Assembly (NCBI GenBank): GCA_002077065.1
Contig: NAJO01000076.1
Coordinates: 1 to 64,000, forward strand
Length of the DNA: 64,000 nt
Reading direction: 5' to 3'
Source: Cryoendolithus antarcticus
Lineage: Eukaryota > Ascomycota > Dothideomycetes > Cladosporiales > Cladosporiaceae
Shown here: positions 11,487-21,851 of the stretch, piece after piece
Layout: each line of letters opens with the position of its first letter
Numbering within the stretch: position 1 is the stretch's first letter
Notes under the pieces: generated by a model
Told to the model about the DNA's origin: nothing
The model's input: the letters and a program-made list of their open reading frames with translations, nothing else
The model's database searches: none
Made by a program: the position numbers and the translations under genes

Positions 11487-13965
11487 GCTCTGCGGGATGG
11501 TTCCGCTGGATAAGGTACGTCTCTTTCAGTAGCTCCGGTAACTTGGCAGGTGGTTTCCAACCGCGTCAGACGCGAAGGAGATGGTGTTGGTAGGTGAGAA
11601 GGGCCGATGTCAGAGTTGATGGTGTGCCCGAGCTAGAGTTTGACGGATCGGGACAGTCCTTTTCGACAGGCAGCGAGCTGAGCCAACGTTGAATGGGCCC
11701 ACTCTTTCAGCTACAGTGAACAGTCGATGTCGGGTGAGGGTCCGCCTCCGTTAACAGCGCCGGTAAGGATGTACTATTGCTGTCAGTGACTCAGAACGGA
11801 ATGTCTGAGGTGAGCAGGTGATGGATAAGACAAAGTGATTGGGGTCAAAGGAAAGAGATGCTGGAGGACTCGAGCAAGCTGAGCCTCTGTCCATTGTGAT
11901 AACAGTACAGCAGCCTCAGACCTGTCAGGCAGCAGCGCCTCGTGCTCTAGCGAACTCGCAGGCAAGAAGAACCTTTCGATGATCTGCGATAGATGCAGGC
12001 ACGATGGCGGTGAGCCTGCCGACAGAACTCTCTTATCGCTGATCATCGAGGCGACGATGAGGTGTATCGACACCGTATTTGTCTGGTGCATCGTGTACCT
12101 AAGTGAGCGACATATGACCCGCGTCCTTTCAGCGCTGTCGACGACGAACGCGCGTGATGGTGTCAGCCGTGAGACGGGAATATCGAGGGCCATATGTTTG
12201 CGAAGACAGCTGTCGAAGGAAAGTAGCGTGCATCGATCGGACGGGAGTCCGCATAATCGGAATCGCTTAAGTTGTGCAACAACACTCCCTTCTATGACAC
12301 GCACGCCATTCGTTGGCAACTCTCGTTTACATGCAGTAGCAATGTACAAAGACACTGCGCCAAATCATCCCATTGATCAGAATATAATCGTTCGCCCGAG
12401 TGCAGCAGGGTTTCGCAGGAAGTGACCACGTGACCCATACATTAAAGAAGACTTGGCGCTGCATCCAACAGACCTCACTTCATGAACCCTTTCTCTCCCA
12501 TCACCACATATTGCAGGATGGGCCTGCCGGTCCATCGTGCGCAGCTTGAACCCAACAATGGAATAGACCTGACTTTATGGCTGCCAGTGGCATGGAAAGT
12601 TCGATGAGTCCTAGCCCAGAGGACAATTGGCGGCTGCCGCACAGCAGTATGGGCTATTAAAGCGAATCCACTCCCTGCTTCCGCCACGTTCATGTATGTC
12701 TTCCATGCGTGAGCTCTCAACGATCGCTATGATCTGTGGGCGTCTGTGCTGACCAAGGTCCTAGGCCACACTGCACAGAGACTGTATACCAGCGATGCCC
12801 AATCTGAGTCTAGATTCATTAGGCTTGGACAGGCAGGCGTTGGATTGCTCGGTCGAAGCCTAGACGAAATCGGATGGTATCATGTGACAGTCGTGAGTGA
12901 GGTGGCATGTGGGTGGTCCGCTTCGTCTCATACTACGTACACTCATCCACTCTTGCACTCTCCCCCCGCTTTCCCACGCAGTCTACTCGCACGTCTCAAC
13001 ACACACTCGCCTTTGTTCTTTGATCGGCCGATCGCACTGACCTGCCAGATATCGTGATCTCTTTGTTCGATGTCTTGAGCCGGAAAGATTGGCCGATGAG
13101 GCGCTTTGGCGATTGTGCTATGCGCCCAGAGCAGACGCGACATCGACTCCAAAATGCATCTGCGCGGGAGCTCAAAGGTTGTGTGTGCACTCTGCTGAGT
13201 CTCAAGGGCCACCACAGATGGATGTACGCCTGAATAAGCTGTGGGGCAAGTCGGCACCCAGGTCTCGGTCGCTCCTTCCTCGGACCTTTGAACTGCGCAA
13301 CAGCGACCTCGCCATAAAAAGAAAGGTATCATGAGCTGCTGAATGGCGTCGATAGTATGGGCCATTGCTCTGGCCTATCTAGGCTCCTTAGGAGTGGTGT
13401 GAGCATGCTCGAGGACTGCGACCACTGTCGTCCGCCTACTTTGCTGTAGGACTTCATTGCTGCAGTACTGCAAAACCCCACCTTGAGCCCCGCCACCACT
13501 AAGACACCGTGCACACTGGACGGACGAGTCACACTTCGCTTGCCCCACCTGCTCGTTGGATGAGTGTTTCACATGTGCACTGCGCCACTTCCAATGGCGG
13601 ACCAAACGGACAACCATTGACTTGTGACCTAATAAGTCGATTGAAGCTCTCAATACCAGCACTGCTATTGTCTTCTGGAAGCGCATTGGTCAAGCGCAGC
13701 AATTGCTTCTGAGTGCTCTCCTTCCACTCCACGACTAACACCTTTACCACGATACGAACACTTTCCACGATCACACGCACACCTGTCGACCATCTCCCAC
13801 ATTCACCAAGACTCCCACTACAGCATCCACTACCTAAACCATAGTCGCTGGCGACTATCTCAACCCCAAATTACCTTCTCAGCGGCTTTGCAGGTCAAAA
13901 GCCACGTTCGCAGCGGTACCTACATTACAACAAGCGACTTCCACAATTCTCTGAGAACCTACATA
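11487..13965. other. Long divergent intergenic region
   Basis: Nearly 2.5 kb between trehalase (-) and the Cys-motif protein (+). I examined the frames at 11783-12355 (-) and the several around 12475-13700 and found no family resemblance and no consistent splice pattern. The last 250 bp before 13966 are pyrimidine- and CA-rich, like a fungal 5' leader. Promoters for both genes are expected here. Confidence 0.45.
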
Positions 13966-16641
13966 ATGTCTCCCCTTGACAAGATCCTTCCTAGTCACAC
14001 ATTCGACGCTACTGCGACTGCTTCAGACGAGATGATCGCGAACGACCTCGTCGAGATGCGCAAGCTCGTCAGCTCCACGCCCGGACCTGATCCATGCGCC
14101 GTTCCAGGACTCCAAGGCATTCTGATCCATTCGCCTCTCATGGTCGCCATGGAAGTCAAGAAGCAGGCCGAGGCCAACAAGCAGCAACGTGAGGTTTCGA
14201 CCGTCGCTGCGAAGATCGGCCGGATTGCCACGCAAACTCAGTGGAACGAGCAGCATTGGCTCTACATCGATGCTGGTGGTCTGGATTCTGAGGAGAGAGC
14301 CTTCATGGTGGCTGCGATGCCCATGCCCGAGAAGCTGGCCATCGCCAAGCAAGCCAAACTGGCGGAGGCTGCTGCGAAGGCTGCTGCTCGCAAAGAGAAG
14401 GCCGCCGCTGCCGCTGCTGCTCGCAAGGAGAAGGCTGAGAAGCTCAAAGCTGCCAAAGCTGCTGCTGCCGCCGCTGCTAGTCTCCCTGGCAAGGAGAATG
14501 CTCGCAAGCGTAAGGCTGAAGTGCTCACGAAGGACGCGGAGCCTGTCACCGGCAACAGAAAGAGCGCCAGAGTCAAGGCTCCGACCAAGCGTGGAGTGGA
14601 GGCTTCTCAAGTCACTCCAGCCGCTCTGGAGACTACAGCTGGCAAGGGCAAAGGCAAAGGCAAGACGACCATCACACGCCTTCGCGTCACGCCTCCTGCC
14701 ACAGAGCAGACGAAGCCGAAGATCATGCTCAAATGGACACGCGGTATCAGCCAGAAACAACTCGTTGACAGCACGAGCCCGAACAACCTGCCATCTTCAC
14801 CTCCTCCAGGTGTTCGCATGAGCATCGACTTCATGTTGTCTTCAGCCTCTTCAGGCGGAAGCACGAGCAACAACATCCTTCCGCCTTCAGCCGTATCAGA
14901 TGGCAGCATGAGCAACGACATTGTGCAACTCGCGCTGCCACGAGATGTGAATGTCAGCACGGATCCGACTTCTGAAAGCATGGATGTCACTCTTCAGCCT
15001 TCACTTGGTGCGGAAACTCCCGCCGCTAAGCGCCGAAAGACCACAAAGAAGTCGCGTGTTGGAGCCACGTCCTCGAACACTCAACCTCCGACATCCTCTT
15101 CCTCTGGTGATTACGTGTCATCCACCCTTCCTTCTGATACCTCCTCGGACACGGCTAAGTCCCTTCGGCATACATCCACTTCGTCTAAGTCCACTTCGGA
15201 TACAAGCTACACCCCCTCTCCCAACATGCCTCGTCTAGAGAACGAAGCCGACTATACGTCGAACAAACCGCGCACTCGCCAGCCTGCCCGCGCATCAAAA
15301 CCTGCGCCGCTCCCCTCCGCCACCCTCTCCGCGCCTCAGACCAGCGCAACCAACAATGGTCGTCGTGCTAATGGCCATGGCCACACCATGAAGCTAAATC
15401 GTGCCGCTTCAGCCAACGCGTCGGCTGTCGACACATCTTTCTTCACATTCTCTCCTCCATCTGCCACCACTCCCGCCAAGAAGCGTAGCTTCGATGCGAT
15501 CGACAGCATCGAGGTGGGTGACGATGACCTCCCTCTGAAGAAGGTGCAGAAGCGCGAGAGAACGCCATATACGAGCTCGGCTGAGCGCAGACGCAAACAC
15601 GCTGAGGAAGATGAGAGCAGTGGCAACGAGTCGGTCGAGGTTGAGCAGGAGTCAGACGAGGGGTACGCTGTCAACGACAGTCCGGTCTGCCAAAATACGA
15701 AGCGCACCTCATTCAACGAGACCGTTCCTGTTGGCAAGACCCCAGCCAAGCAGCCCAAGGGCGCAAACAACAAGGTCACAAAGAAGGCTCCCACGTACAA
15801 GCTTCCGAAAGACTACGTCGGCGTGAAGTCCGGCCACGGATACTCCACCATACCTCCAGTCAATGCCGATCTCAAGGTTAGCGAGCAATGGCGCTGCGGC
15901 AACCTCGACTGCGACTCTGGCATGACCTGGTACGACGATGACGAGTACCGCCGCAAGTCCATCTCAAACTTCTTCGGTCGCAACAAGACGGCCACCAAGC
16001 GCATCGACGACGCCGTCTGGCATATTTTGTGCCGTAGGTGCTACCAAGACGGCTATACTCCCCACACAAAGAAGCCAGAAAGGCTCATCGAGTTGGCGCA
16101 TGAGCTCACGAAACTCATCCGCCAGCAGCTGGAGCGCATCAAGTTGTGGCGTCCAGAGGCTACGTTCTCCTTCGATCTGCACAAAACCGCCAAAGACCGC
16201 ATGCACAAGTGGACAACTCTGCTTGTTGCGCATGGCGACAAGGCGATTGCGCTGGAGCTCATGCCGCCAGTGACAGTGTCCAAAAGCCAGAACAAGCCCA
16301 TCGTCGAGGAAATGTTTCCGTCCGAATATGCTGTGGACTTCATGACCAAGTTCGTCGATAACGGCAGAAAGGACTACTCGTTCGACGATGTTGAGGAGAT
16401 GCTGAAGTGGAGTTTGGACCGTGTTGGCAAGAACAAGTCGCCTTGCATCACGCCCTTTGAGATCTTGCTCAACGAGGAGGCGCGTGGCGAGACGATCAAC
16501 GATACGAGCAACAACTTCGAGCAGTGGGAGGATCTACAGGCGGAGAAGCAGGATGCTGCTGAGGCTGGAGAAGATGCGGCGACGCCAAAGAAGGCTTCCA
16601 AGAAAGCGAAGAGCGGTGGCAAGGTCAAGTACGAGTTGTGA
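13966..16641 (+). CDS. Lys/Ala-rich protein with FFGRNK and Cys-pair motifs
   Basis: Single exon of 891 aa, starting at the ATG at 13966 (MSPLDKIL); the open frame extends upstream to 13888 but the leader looks untranslated. The N-terminal third contains an Ala/Lys helix (runs such as KAAAAAAARKEKAEKLKAAK). The middle is Ser/Thr/Pro-rich, disordered and basic, consistent with a nuclear protein. Near the C-terminus lies a compact conserved-looking region: Cys644-x4-Cys649, then SNFFGRNKTATKRIDD, then Cys689-x2-Cys692 followed by YQDGY. Four cysteines in two pairs suggest a metal site. I recall FFGRNK...C-x-x-x-YQ segments in other Pezizomycotina hypothetical proteins, but I cannot name a function. 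A DNA- or chromatin-associated role is speculation. Confidence 0.7.
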   Translation: MSPLDKILPSHTFDATATASDEMIANDLVEMRKLVSSTPGPDPCAVPGLQGILIHSPLMVAMEVKKQAEANKQQREVSTVAAKIGRIATQTQWNEQHWLYIDAGGLDSEERAFMVAAMPMPEKLAIAKQAKLAEAAAKAAARKEKAAAAAAARKEKAEKLKAAKAAAAAAASLPGKENARKRKAEVLTKDAEPVTGNRKSARVKAPTKRGVEASQVTPAALETTAGKGKGKGKTTITRLRVTPPATEQTKPKIMLKWTRGISQKQLVDSTSPNNLPSSPPPGVRMSIDFMLSSASSGGSTSNNILPPSAVSDGSMSNDIVQLALPRDVNVSTDPTSESMDVTLQPSLGAETPAAKRRKTTKKSRVGATSSNTQPPTSSSSGDYVSSTLPSDTSSDTAKSLRHTSTSSKSTSDTSYTPSPNMPRLENEADYTSNKPRTRQPARASKPAPLPSATLSAPQTSATNNGRRANGHGHTMKLNRAASANASAVDTSFFTFSPPSATTPAKKRSFDAIDSIEVGDDDLPLKKVQKRERTPYTSSAERRRKHAEEDESSGNESVEVEQESDEGYAVNDSPVCQNTKRTSFNETVPVGKTPAKQPKGANNKVTKKAPTYKLPKDYVGVKSGHGYSTIPPVNADLKVSEQWRCGNLDCDSGMTWYDDDEYRRKSISNFFGRNKTATKRIDDAVWHILCRRCYQDGYTPHTKKPERLIELAHELTKLIRQQLERIKLWRPEATFSFDLHKTAKDRMHKWTTLLVAHGDKAIALELMPPVTVSKSQNKPIVEEMFPSEYAVDFMTKFVDNGRKDYSFDDVEEMLKWSLDRVGKNKSPCITPFEILLNEEARGETINDTSNNFEQWEDLQAEKQDAAEAGEDAATPKKASKKAKSGGKVKYEL

Positions 16642-17399
16642 GTGGAGGGTTGGAGGGTGAAAGGAACCGATGACGGCTATATTTCTCGGGGGATCTCGGT
16701 CATGAGCCTGAGCTATTGGACTGTACATTGGGAGAGCAGATGAAGGCTATGCTATGCTGATGAGATCTCGGCCACGAGCCTGAGCGACTGGAAGGGGTTG
16801 TTGGAGGCTGCAGGTCAATGAATGCTACACACTAGACTACATAAAATACCGAAGAAAGCTACGCCAAAATCCTGCACTCTCAGCCCTCTCTCTCAATGTC
16901 TCGGTATACTCCTATGCTATCATAAGCATACTCAATATAGCGGAATCCAGGCTGCTGCGACGCCGAGAGGCAACTACCTAGCTGTAGCAACCCTGAAGGA
17001 CCAAAGTGCTGGCTTCTCTCCGACACCATGGTTTGGGGAATTGCTGTCTGGCTAGGCTGGTGGTACCATTGGAGCATGTCGAAAAGCCAAGAGAAGCACT
17101 TTCGTTGCGGCATCTAGACCCGCAAGCATTCCACCTCATCCATCGCTGACGTGTCGCGCATCTACTGTCTCCCGGCCACTTCCGGTCGGTGACGATGAGT
17201 GTACCTGGCCACGCCGTTCCCTGACTATTCAGCGTACTGAGGATATTCTCATAGCGGAGGAAATGCCGGCACAGTTTGATCTGGGTATCGATTCATAGCA
17301 TACTTCCTATCACCGTCGCTCAGTATGCAACCCAACTAAAAAAGCCTTGTCGTTCATGCAATGCTCATTACCCTGCCACACAAACCCTAGCTCTTCTCC
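16642..17399. other. Convergent intergenic region
   Basis: 758 bp between the 3' ends of two convergent genes. No gene was recognised. Two partly similar stretches (gatctcgg..catgagcctgagc near 16690 and gatctcggccacgagcctgagc near 16763) form a short imperfect direct repeat about 70 bp apart. Confidence 0.4.
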
Positions 17400-20300
17400 T
17401 CAATCCCTCCGCTTCCTCAACGGCTGCAACAGTTGCTTCCCCTTCCTTTTTTCCTTCTCCTTCTCCCCCTCCCTTTCTTTCTCCTTCTCCCTTCTCTTCT
17501 CCTCCTTCCTCTCATCCTCCCTCCCATGCTTCTCACTCCGATGGTGCAAGAACCCTGCACCACCAGACCTACTAGGCTGACTCCTCTCATATCTCGGCAG
17601 CGCCGTACTGACTTCCGCATCGCTACTCACAGCGCTGGAAACGTTGCTAGCGCTCGCTGAGGCGCTAGCAGACGGACTATCGATCGACACGCGACCGTTG
17701 CGAGCCGAGGGCAAATTTGGCGTCCGTCGTAAGCTGTTGGGTATGGAAGTCGTGTTCGTCGCGCTCCTCGCCCCATCAATCCGAGGCACATAAGCTTGCT
17801 GCTCATATGCAATACTCTCCCTCGAATGCGGCGGCGTAGACTCATACATCCTCGTCGCAGTCCCCTCATCCTCGTCCTCCTCATCCTCCTCATCAGCCTC
17901 CCTAAGTGTAGCAGGCGGCTGCAACTGCGCCACGAGCCTCTCGAGCTGCGGTGGCGGCACAATCGACGGATCCGCAGCAATGCGGTCAGCAATCCGCGAG
18001 TAGCCAGGCGTAACCTCTTCGTCCGTATCCGGCTTCTCGAGCTGGTCGATCAGCTCGTCCCAGCGGAAGCTCAGCGCGCTGTTGGGCCGCTCGGCGCGCT
18101 CAGCACGACTGAGGCATTCTTGCGTGCGGGCGTAGAGGTGCGTGCACACGTCATGAAAGGGGCGGAGATCGCTATCTGCTGCGTGTTTGCTTTGGAGTTC
18201 TTGCAGGAGGCTGATGTTGGGTTTGCCTGTGGTGCCTGCTTCGTGAGCGTCGTTGGATTGGGCAGTGGTCTCGAGCCAGAGCTGGATCAGCTCGGCGAAG
18301 GCGCGGGCTTGGTCTATGAGGTAGGGTAGGCTGGGGAAGCCTTCTCGAGAAGTGGGAGGGAGGCGGTGCATAATTGTCATGGGCGTTGTGTAGCTCAGGT
18401 GAGTGTCTGCTATCGTGTGATGCGTGGGTGACGTCGGCGAAGGTGTGGTAGTGGCTGTAGAGGAGAAGTTCGTCTTGGCGGTGAGTGGGGAGGGAACGTA
18501 GCAGACGTCGTCGATGAATGACTTGAAGCTTTCGCGATGTTGAGTGAGGAATGAATTCATCGGCTCCATCCAGTGCTCTTTCGTGCCGAAGCTGGCCATG
18601 TTAGCAAGTGTCTGGAGGGACTTGGCGATGAGGGTGCAGGTGCGGCGGGCTCTGGGCTTCATATCGTCTATTCGGTTGTCAGTATGTCTACTTAGTGATC
18701 GCGTAGAGGGCGAGCACTCACCTTTCAGCAGCCCAAACAGCTTCGGATTCAGCACAGCCGGACAGAAGAATCGCAGGAACAAGAAGCCAGACACACTGCT
18801 ATAGCTCACACTCCTCAAGAAATCACCATACCTATCCTCAGCACAAGTCCGCACATGCCTGAAGATCCGCCTCAGCTCAATTGGGCACTTCGCTCTCGAG
18901 GCCATGATAGACTTCCAAATCGCTTGTGTGAACTGGTTGAGTCGCCTCCAATTCCTTTCGAGCTCACCTGGCGATGCGACGCGATTGGGATCGACTTCGC
19001 AGTCGGGATCACCGTCGTTGATCCTCCGTATCTCAGCACCGAGAGCTTCTTCGAGATACTCGCGGCCGATGCGGCGCATGTGGCTGTCTAGACTCTTTGT
19101 CAGAAGTGTGTTGCCGCGAAAGAGCAGGTTGGCTTCGAGCGTGGCATTCTTGTTCATGTCGCGCACGAGGAGCTCGCGGTCGGTGTGACTACTAGCAGCA
19201 GAGCCAATGTTGTCGCTAGCATTTGATCCCGGCCGTCGTGTGGTGTACTGCAGTCGGTTCATCGGCGTCTCCTTGTGTATGCTGTCGATCTCCTCTTCGA
19301 TAAGCGCCATGATCCAGTCGCTCGCGCAGCCCGAAACCTGAAAGATGTTGAGAAGGTAGTCGCTTAGTCGTTTTAGCTCCGTGGGTATGATCTGCGCAAT
19401 TTGCAGTGTCAAGCCATTCGAGAAGCGATGAAGCAGGTCGCTGAGAGGCTTGTAGTCTCGTGCCATGAGTATCACACCCTCTTCTGCTCTTGCCTTAATT
19501 AGGATCTCACCGACACGCTGGCCATACGAATCATATGCTGGCCACCACTTCTCGACTTCGTTCGCCGCAGCAAGCTCCTCCAAGAAGATCTCGACTTTGC
19601 CGCACGTCGCATCGAAGTTGATGCCCGTATAGCCGCCTTCTCGATGACCATCGCGCTCCTTCGAAAGTCCATACGCTTCATGCACAAGCTTACTCTGATG
19701 CTGTTCCGAGGTCCTCAAATGATCCGGCGGTCTCCGCTTGATCGCTACGCTTGCGCTCGACAGCACCGGCGGCAAGTCCAGAAACTCGAATGTCTCTCCC
19801 CATAACGGGTTGAGCCCTTCGTACTTCACCGCAGTCTTTCCTCTCGTCTCGTCATCGAGCAGCACTTCTACATGATAGCCATGCTGTTCTGGTCGTACCT
19901 GACTACCTTTGCCATGACCTCCACTGAACCCGGACTCGGGTGCTGCGATACCTGAGGTAGGCGGGTACATCTTTGCCTCGACGACTCGTATGTGCAGTGA
20001 ACGCTCCATGCGGAACATGCCCATCATATCGCCCACTTCCTGGCTGTCAGTATCACCACTACTTGGCCGTGGACCGTACAGCGCAGGTATCGTGAAAGCT
20101 CGCAGCAGTACGAACCACACCTCGTACAGCACTCGATTCTCCAGACTCAAGAAGATCGGTCGTAGTGATGAAGCGTTGCTCGTTTGACTGCTGGTGTACT
20201 GCGGGTAGATCGCTATGCAGTACTCGTTGTCCAGCACACTGGAGTCCAGCCGTTGTATCGCACATCGACTCAGCTGGCTAAGCTGCACGACCGAGATCAA

Positions 20301-21851
20301 GCTGTTATCGCTGTCCGAATGCAGCTTCAGCTCGCCGTTCTCTCGTAGCTGTCCACTGATCCTGCGCCACCTTCTCGAAGCAAAACTTTGCATGCGGTTC
20401 GGTTGCGGCCGTCCAGGAGTCGACTGACCAAGCATCGAAGTCGGAGTGTTGTTGTACGTCACATTTGTGTCCCAGTAGATCATCTTCCCGATCTTGATGA
20501 CCGGATTTTCCTTCAAAGGCGTCATGAATACCGACTTCCGCCGGTTGCTCTTGCTACTGTTCGCCCGATCCCTCGTGTCTTGCCCATTCGCCGAGCTCGA
20601 TCTCGCAGAAGACACCCGTGCCGGCGGCTCTGGCCTCGCCTGCATCGGCATCGCAATAGGCTGAGGTCTCGCCTTCCGACTCTCCCTCGGCTCCAACGGC
20701 TGCCAGCAGAGCAGCGCAGCGAACCACGCATCGAAATCAGGCTGGTTCGACAACTTAAGCTGAACCTCCGAATTCGTGTGCGGGACGTCAATGCTGATAT
20801 ACGGAGTCTCGGCGCCCATGGCAAGGGTCACTTTACAACCCCTGAGATCCGGTACCAGCGTTGCGCCATCGCCACCGTTGCCACGCAGCTCGTACATCAA
20901 GCTGCCACTGCCTTCGGTGATGTAACAGTAGCTCGTGCGCCAGTTTGAAGTGGGGCTGGATCTGAACTGCGCGTTGCCGCTCATTTTGCCATCGAGAGTC
21001 TTCATCAGGTGTAGTATCCGCCGCGTATTAGCGGACGGGAGAGCACCTGGTGTTGTGTCCGAAGTCTGCGAGGAGATAGGCGAGATACTCCTATTGTAAT
21101 CATCTGGCGTTATCGCCGGAGAACCTAGAGAAGAAATTGAAGGCGCAGAAGGGGGCGATGTGGCGGCTGGCACCGAAGCCAGAAAATCGGCGCCGTCATT
21201 CGAGTTGGGCGATTGGGGCGTATTGATGCTGCCAATGCGATGGCGGTGTCGGAGTGTGTTAGGCGAACGATCTCGGCTTTTTCGCTCATCCGATGTGCGT
21301 GTCCTTGGACGAACAGGCTGATGCGTTCGCGGCGCAGAAGTAGGCGGTGACTCGCCGTTGCTCTTACTGCTCGTCCGCGCCAACATTCCTTTGCCATTCA
21401 CGACCCCATTCCGACTACTCGGACTACTCCTGCTATTTGTAGTTCCTGAGTCCCAGTCTCTGTCACGCCTAAATCTTGCACTCAGCATGGATCCACTAGG
21501 ACTTCCCGTACTCGCATACGCAGCCGGCCCACCAACAATTGTCGTTGTGGACGTGGGAATGAAAGCCCGCTCGAAACTCGTTGTGCCACGTTCCGTTCCT
21601 GGATCCGCAGCGTCGGGTGTGATTGTCCTGACACCGCTGGATCTGACCGATGCTGTGTCACCAAGCCCAAGTGAGCTCTGTACCTGCGCGCGCTGAACCT
21701 CGCTTTGCTGCTTCGCTGCGCTTGCCGCCTCTTTTGCCGCCGCTTTCGTCGCCTTTTCTTCCGCTAGCCATTCATCGTACAGCGTCGGTTCTTTCTTGCG
21801 TGGACGCGACTCCTCCCAATGCCGCCTTGCCTGGCCGCTTGGCGTGGACAT
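17400..21851 (-). CDS. BUD2: Ras-family GTPase-activating protein (PH-C2-RasGAP, Bud2-like)
   Basis: Two exons (21851-18722, 18667-17400) give 1465 aa. The 54-bp intron (donor GTGAGT, branch CTGAC) lies in the GAP domain and is itself open in frame. It is recognised because its removal joins FGLLK to DDMKPRARR as expected for RasGAPs. Order: disordered Ser/Arg-rich N-terminus; PH-like modules (about residues 280-400 and 430-560); C2 domain (LHIRVVEAKMYPP ... GLNPLWGETFEF); RasGAP domain with the arginine-finger segment LLFRGNTLLTKS (Arg about 912) and FLFLRFFCPAVLNPKLFG; then a tail rich in Lys/Glu/Arg written by a polypurine tract. The C2+RasGAP order matches Bud2/Cla2, which stimulates GTP hydrolysis on Rsr1/Bud1 in polarity control; an IRA-type Ras GAP is less likely given the size. 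Confidence 0.85.
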   Translation of the reverse strand: MSTPSGQARRHWEESRPRKKEPTLYDEWLAEEKATKAAAKEAASAAKQQSEVQRAQVQSSLGLGDTASVRSSGVRTITPDAADPGTERGTTSFERAFIPTSTTTIVGGPAAYASTGSPSGSMLSARFRRDRDWDSGTTNSRSSPSSRNGVVNGKGMLARTSSKSNGESPPTSAPRTHQPVRPRTRTSDERKSRDRSPNTLRHRHRIGSINTPQSPNSNDGADFLASVPAATSPPSAPSISSLGSPAITPDDYNRSISPISSQTSDTTPGALPSANTRRILHLMKTLDGKMSGNAQFRSSPTSNWRTSYCYITEGSGSLMYELRGNGGDGATLVPDLRGCKVTLAMGAETPYISIDVPHTNSEVQLKLSNQPDFDAWFAALLCWQPLEPRESRKARPQPIAMPMQARPEPPARVSSARSSSANGQDTRDRANSSKSNRRKSVFMTPLKENPVIKIGKMIYWDTNVTYNNTPTSMLGQSTPGRPQPNRMQSFASRRWRRISGQLRENGELKLHSDSDNSLISVVQLSQLSRCAIQRLDSSVLDNEYCIAIYPQYTSSQTSNASSLRPIFLSLENRVLYEVWFVLLRAFTIPALYGPRPSSGDTDSQEVGDMMGMFRMERSLHIRVVEAKMYPPTSGIAAPESGFSGGHGKGSQVRPEQHGYHVEVLLDDETRGKTAVKYEGLNPLWGETFEFLDLPPVLSSASVAIKRRPPDHLRTSEQHQSKLVHEAYGLSKERDGHREGGYTGINFDATCGKVEIFLEELAAANEVEKWWPAYDSYGQRVGEILIKARAEEGVILMARDYKPLSDLLHRFSNGLTLQIAQIIPTELKRLSDYLLNIFQVSGCASDWIMALIEEEIDSIHKETPMNRLQYTTRRPGSNASDNIGSAASSHTDRELLVRDMNKNATLEANLLFRGNTLLTKSLDSHMRRIGREYLEEALGAEIRRINDGDPDCEVDPNRVASPGELERNWRRLNQFTQAIWKSIMASRAKCPIELRRIFRHVRTCAEDRYGDFLRSVSYSSVSGFLFLRFFCPAVLNPKLFGLLKGECSPSTRSLSRHTDNRIDDMKPRARRTCTLIAKSLQTLANMASFGTKEHWMEPMNSFLTQHRESFKSFIDDVCYVPSPLTAKTNFSSTATTTPSPTSPTHHTIADTHLSYTTPMTIMHRLPPTSREGFPSLPYLIDQARAFAELIQLWLETTAQSNDAHEAGTTGKPNISLLQELQSKHAADSDLRPFHDVCTHLYARTQECLSRAERAERPNSALSFRWDELIDQLEKPDTDEEVTPGYSRIADRIAADPSIVPPPQLERLVAQLQPPATLREADEEDEEDEDEGTATRMYESTPPHSRESIAYEQQAYVPRIDGARSATNTTSIPNSLRRTPNLPSARNGRVSIDSPSASASASASNVSSAVSSDAEVSTALPRYERSQPSRSGGAGFLHHRSEKHGREDERKEEKRREKEKEREGEKEKEKRKGKQLLQPLRKRRD

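Noticed and set aside
11783..12355. 190-codon open frame on the minus strand upstream of trehalase
   Set aside because: No family resemblance, overlapped by an open frame on the other strand, and placed in the expected promoter region.
17440..17530. Pyrimidine-rich tract as an independent repeat element
   Set aside because: It encodes the Lys/Glu/Arg-rich C-terminus of the RasGAP protein on the minus strand.
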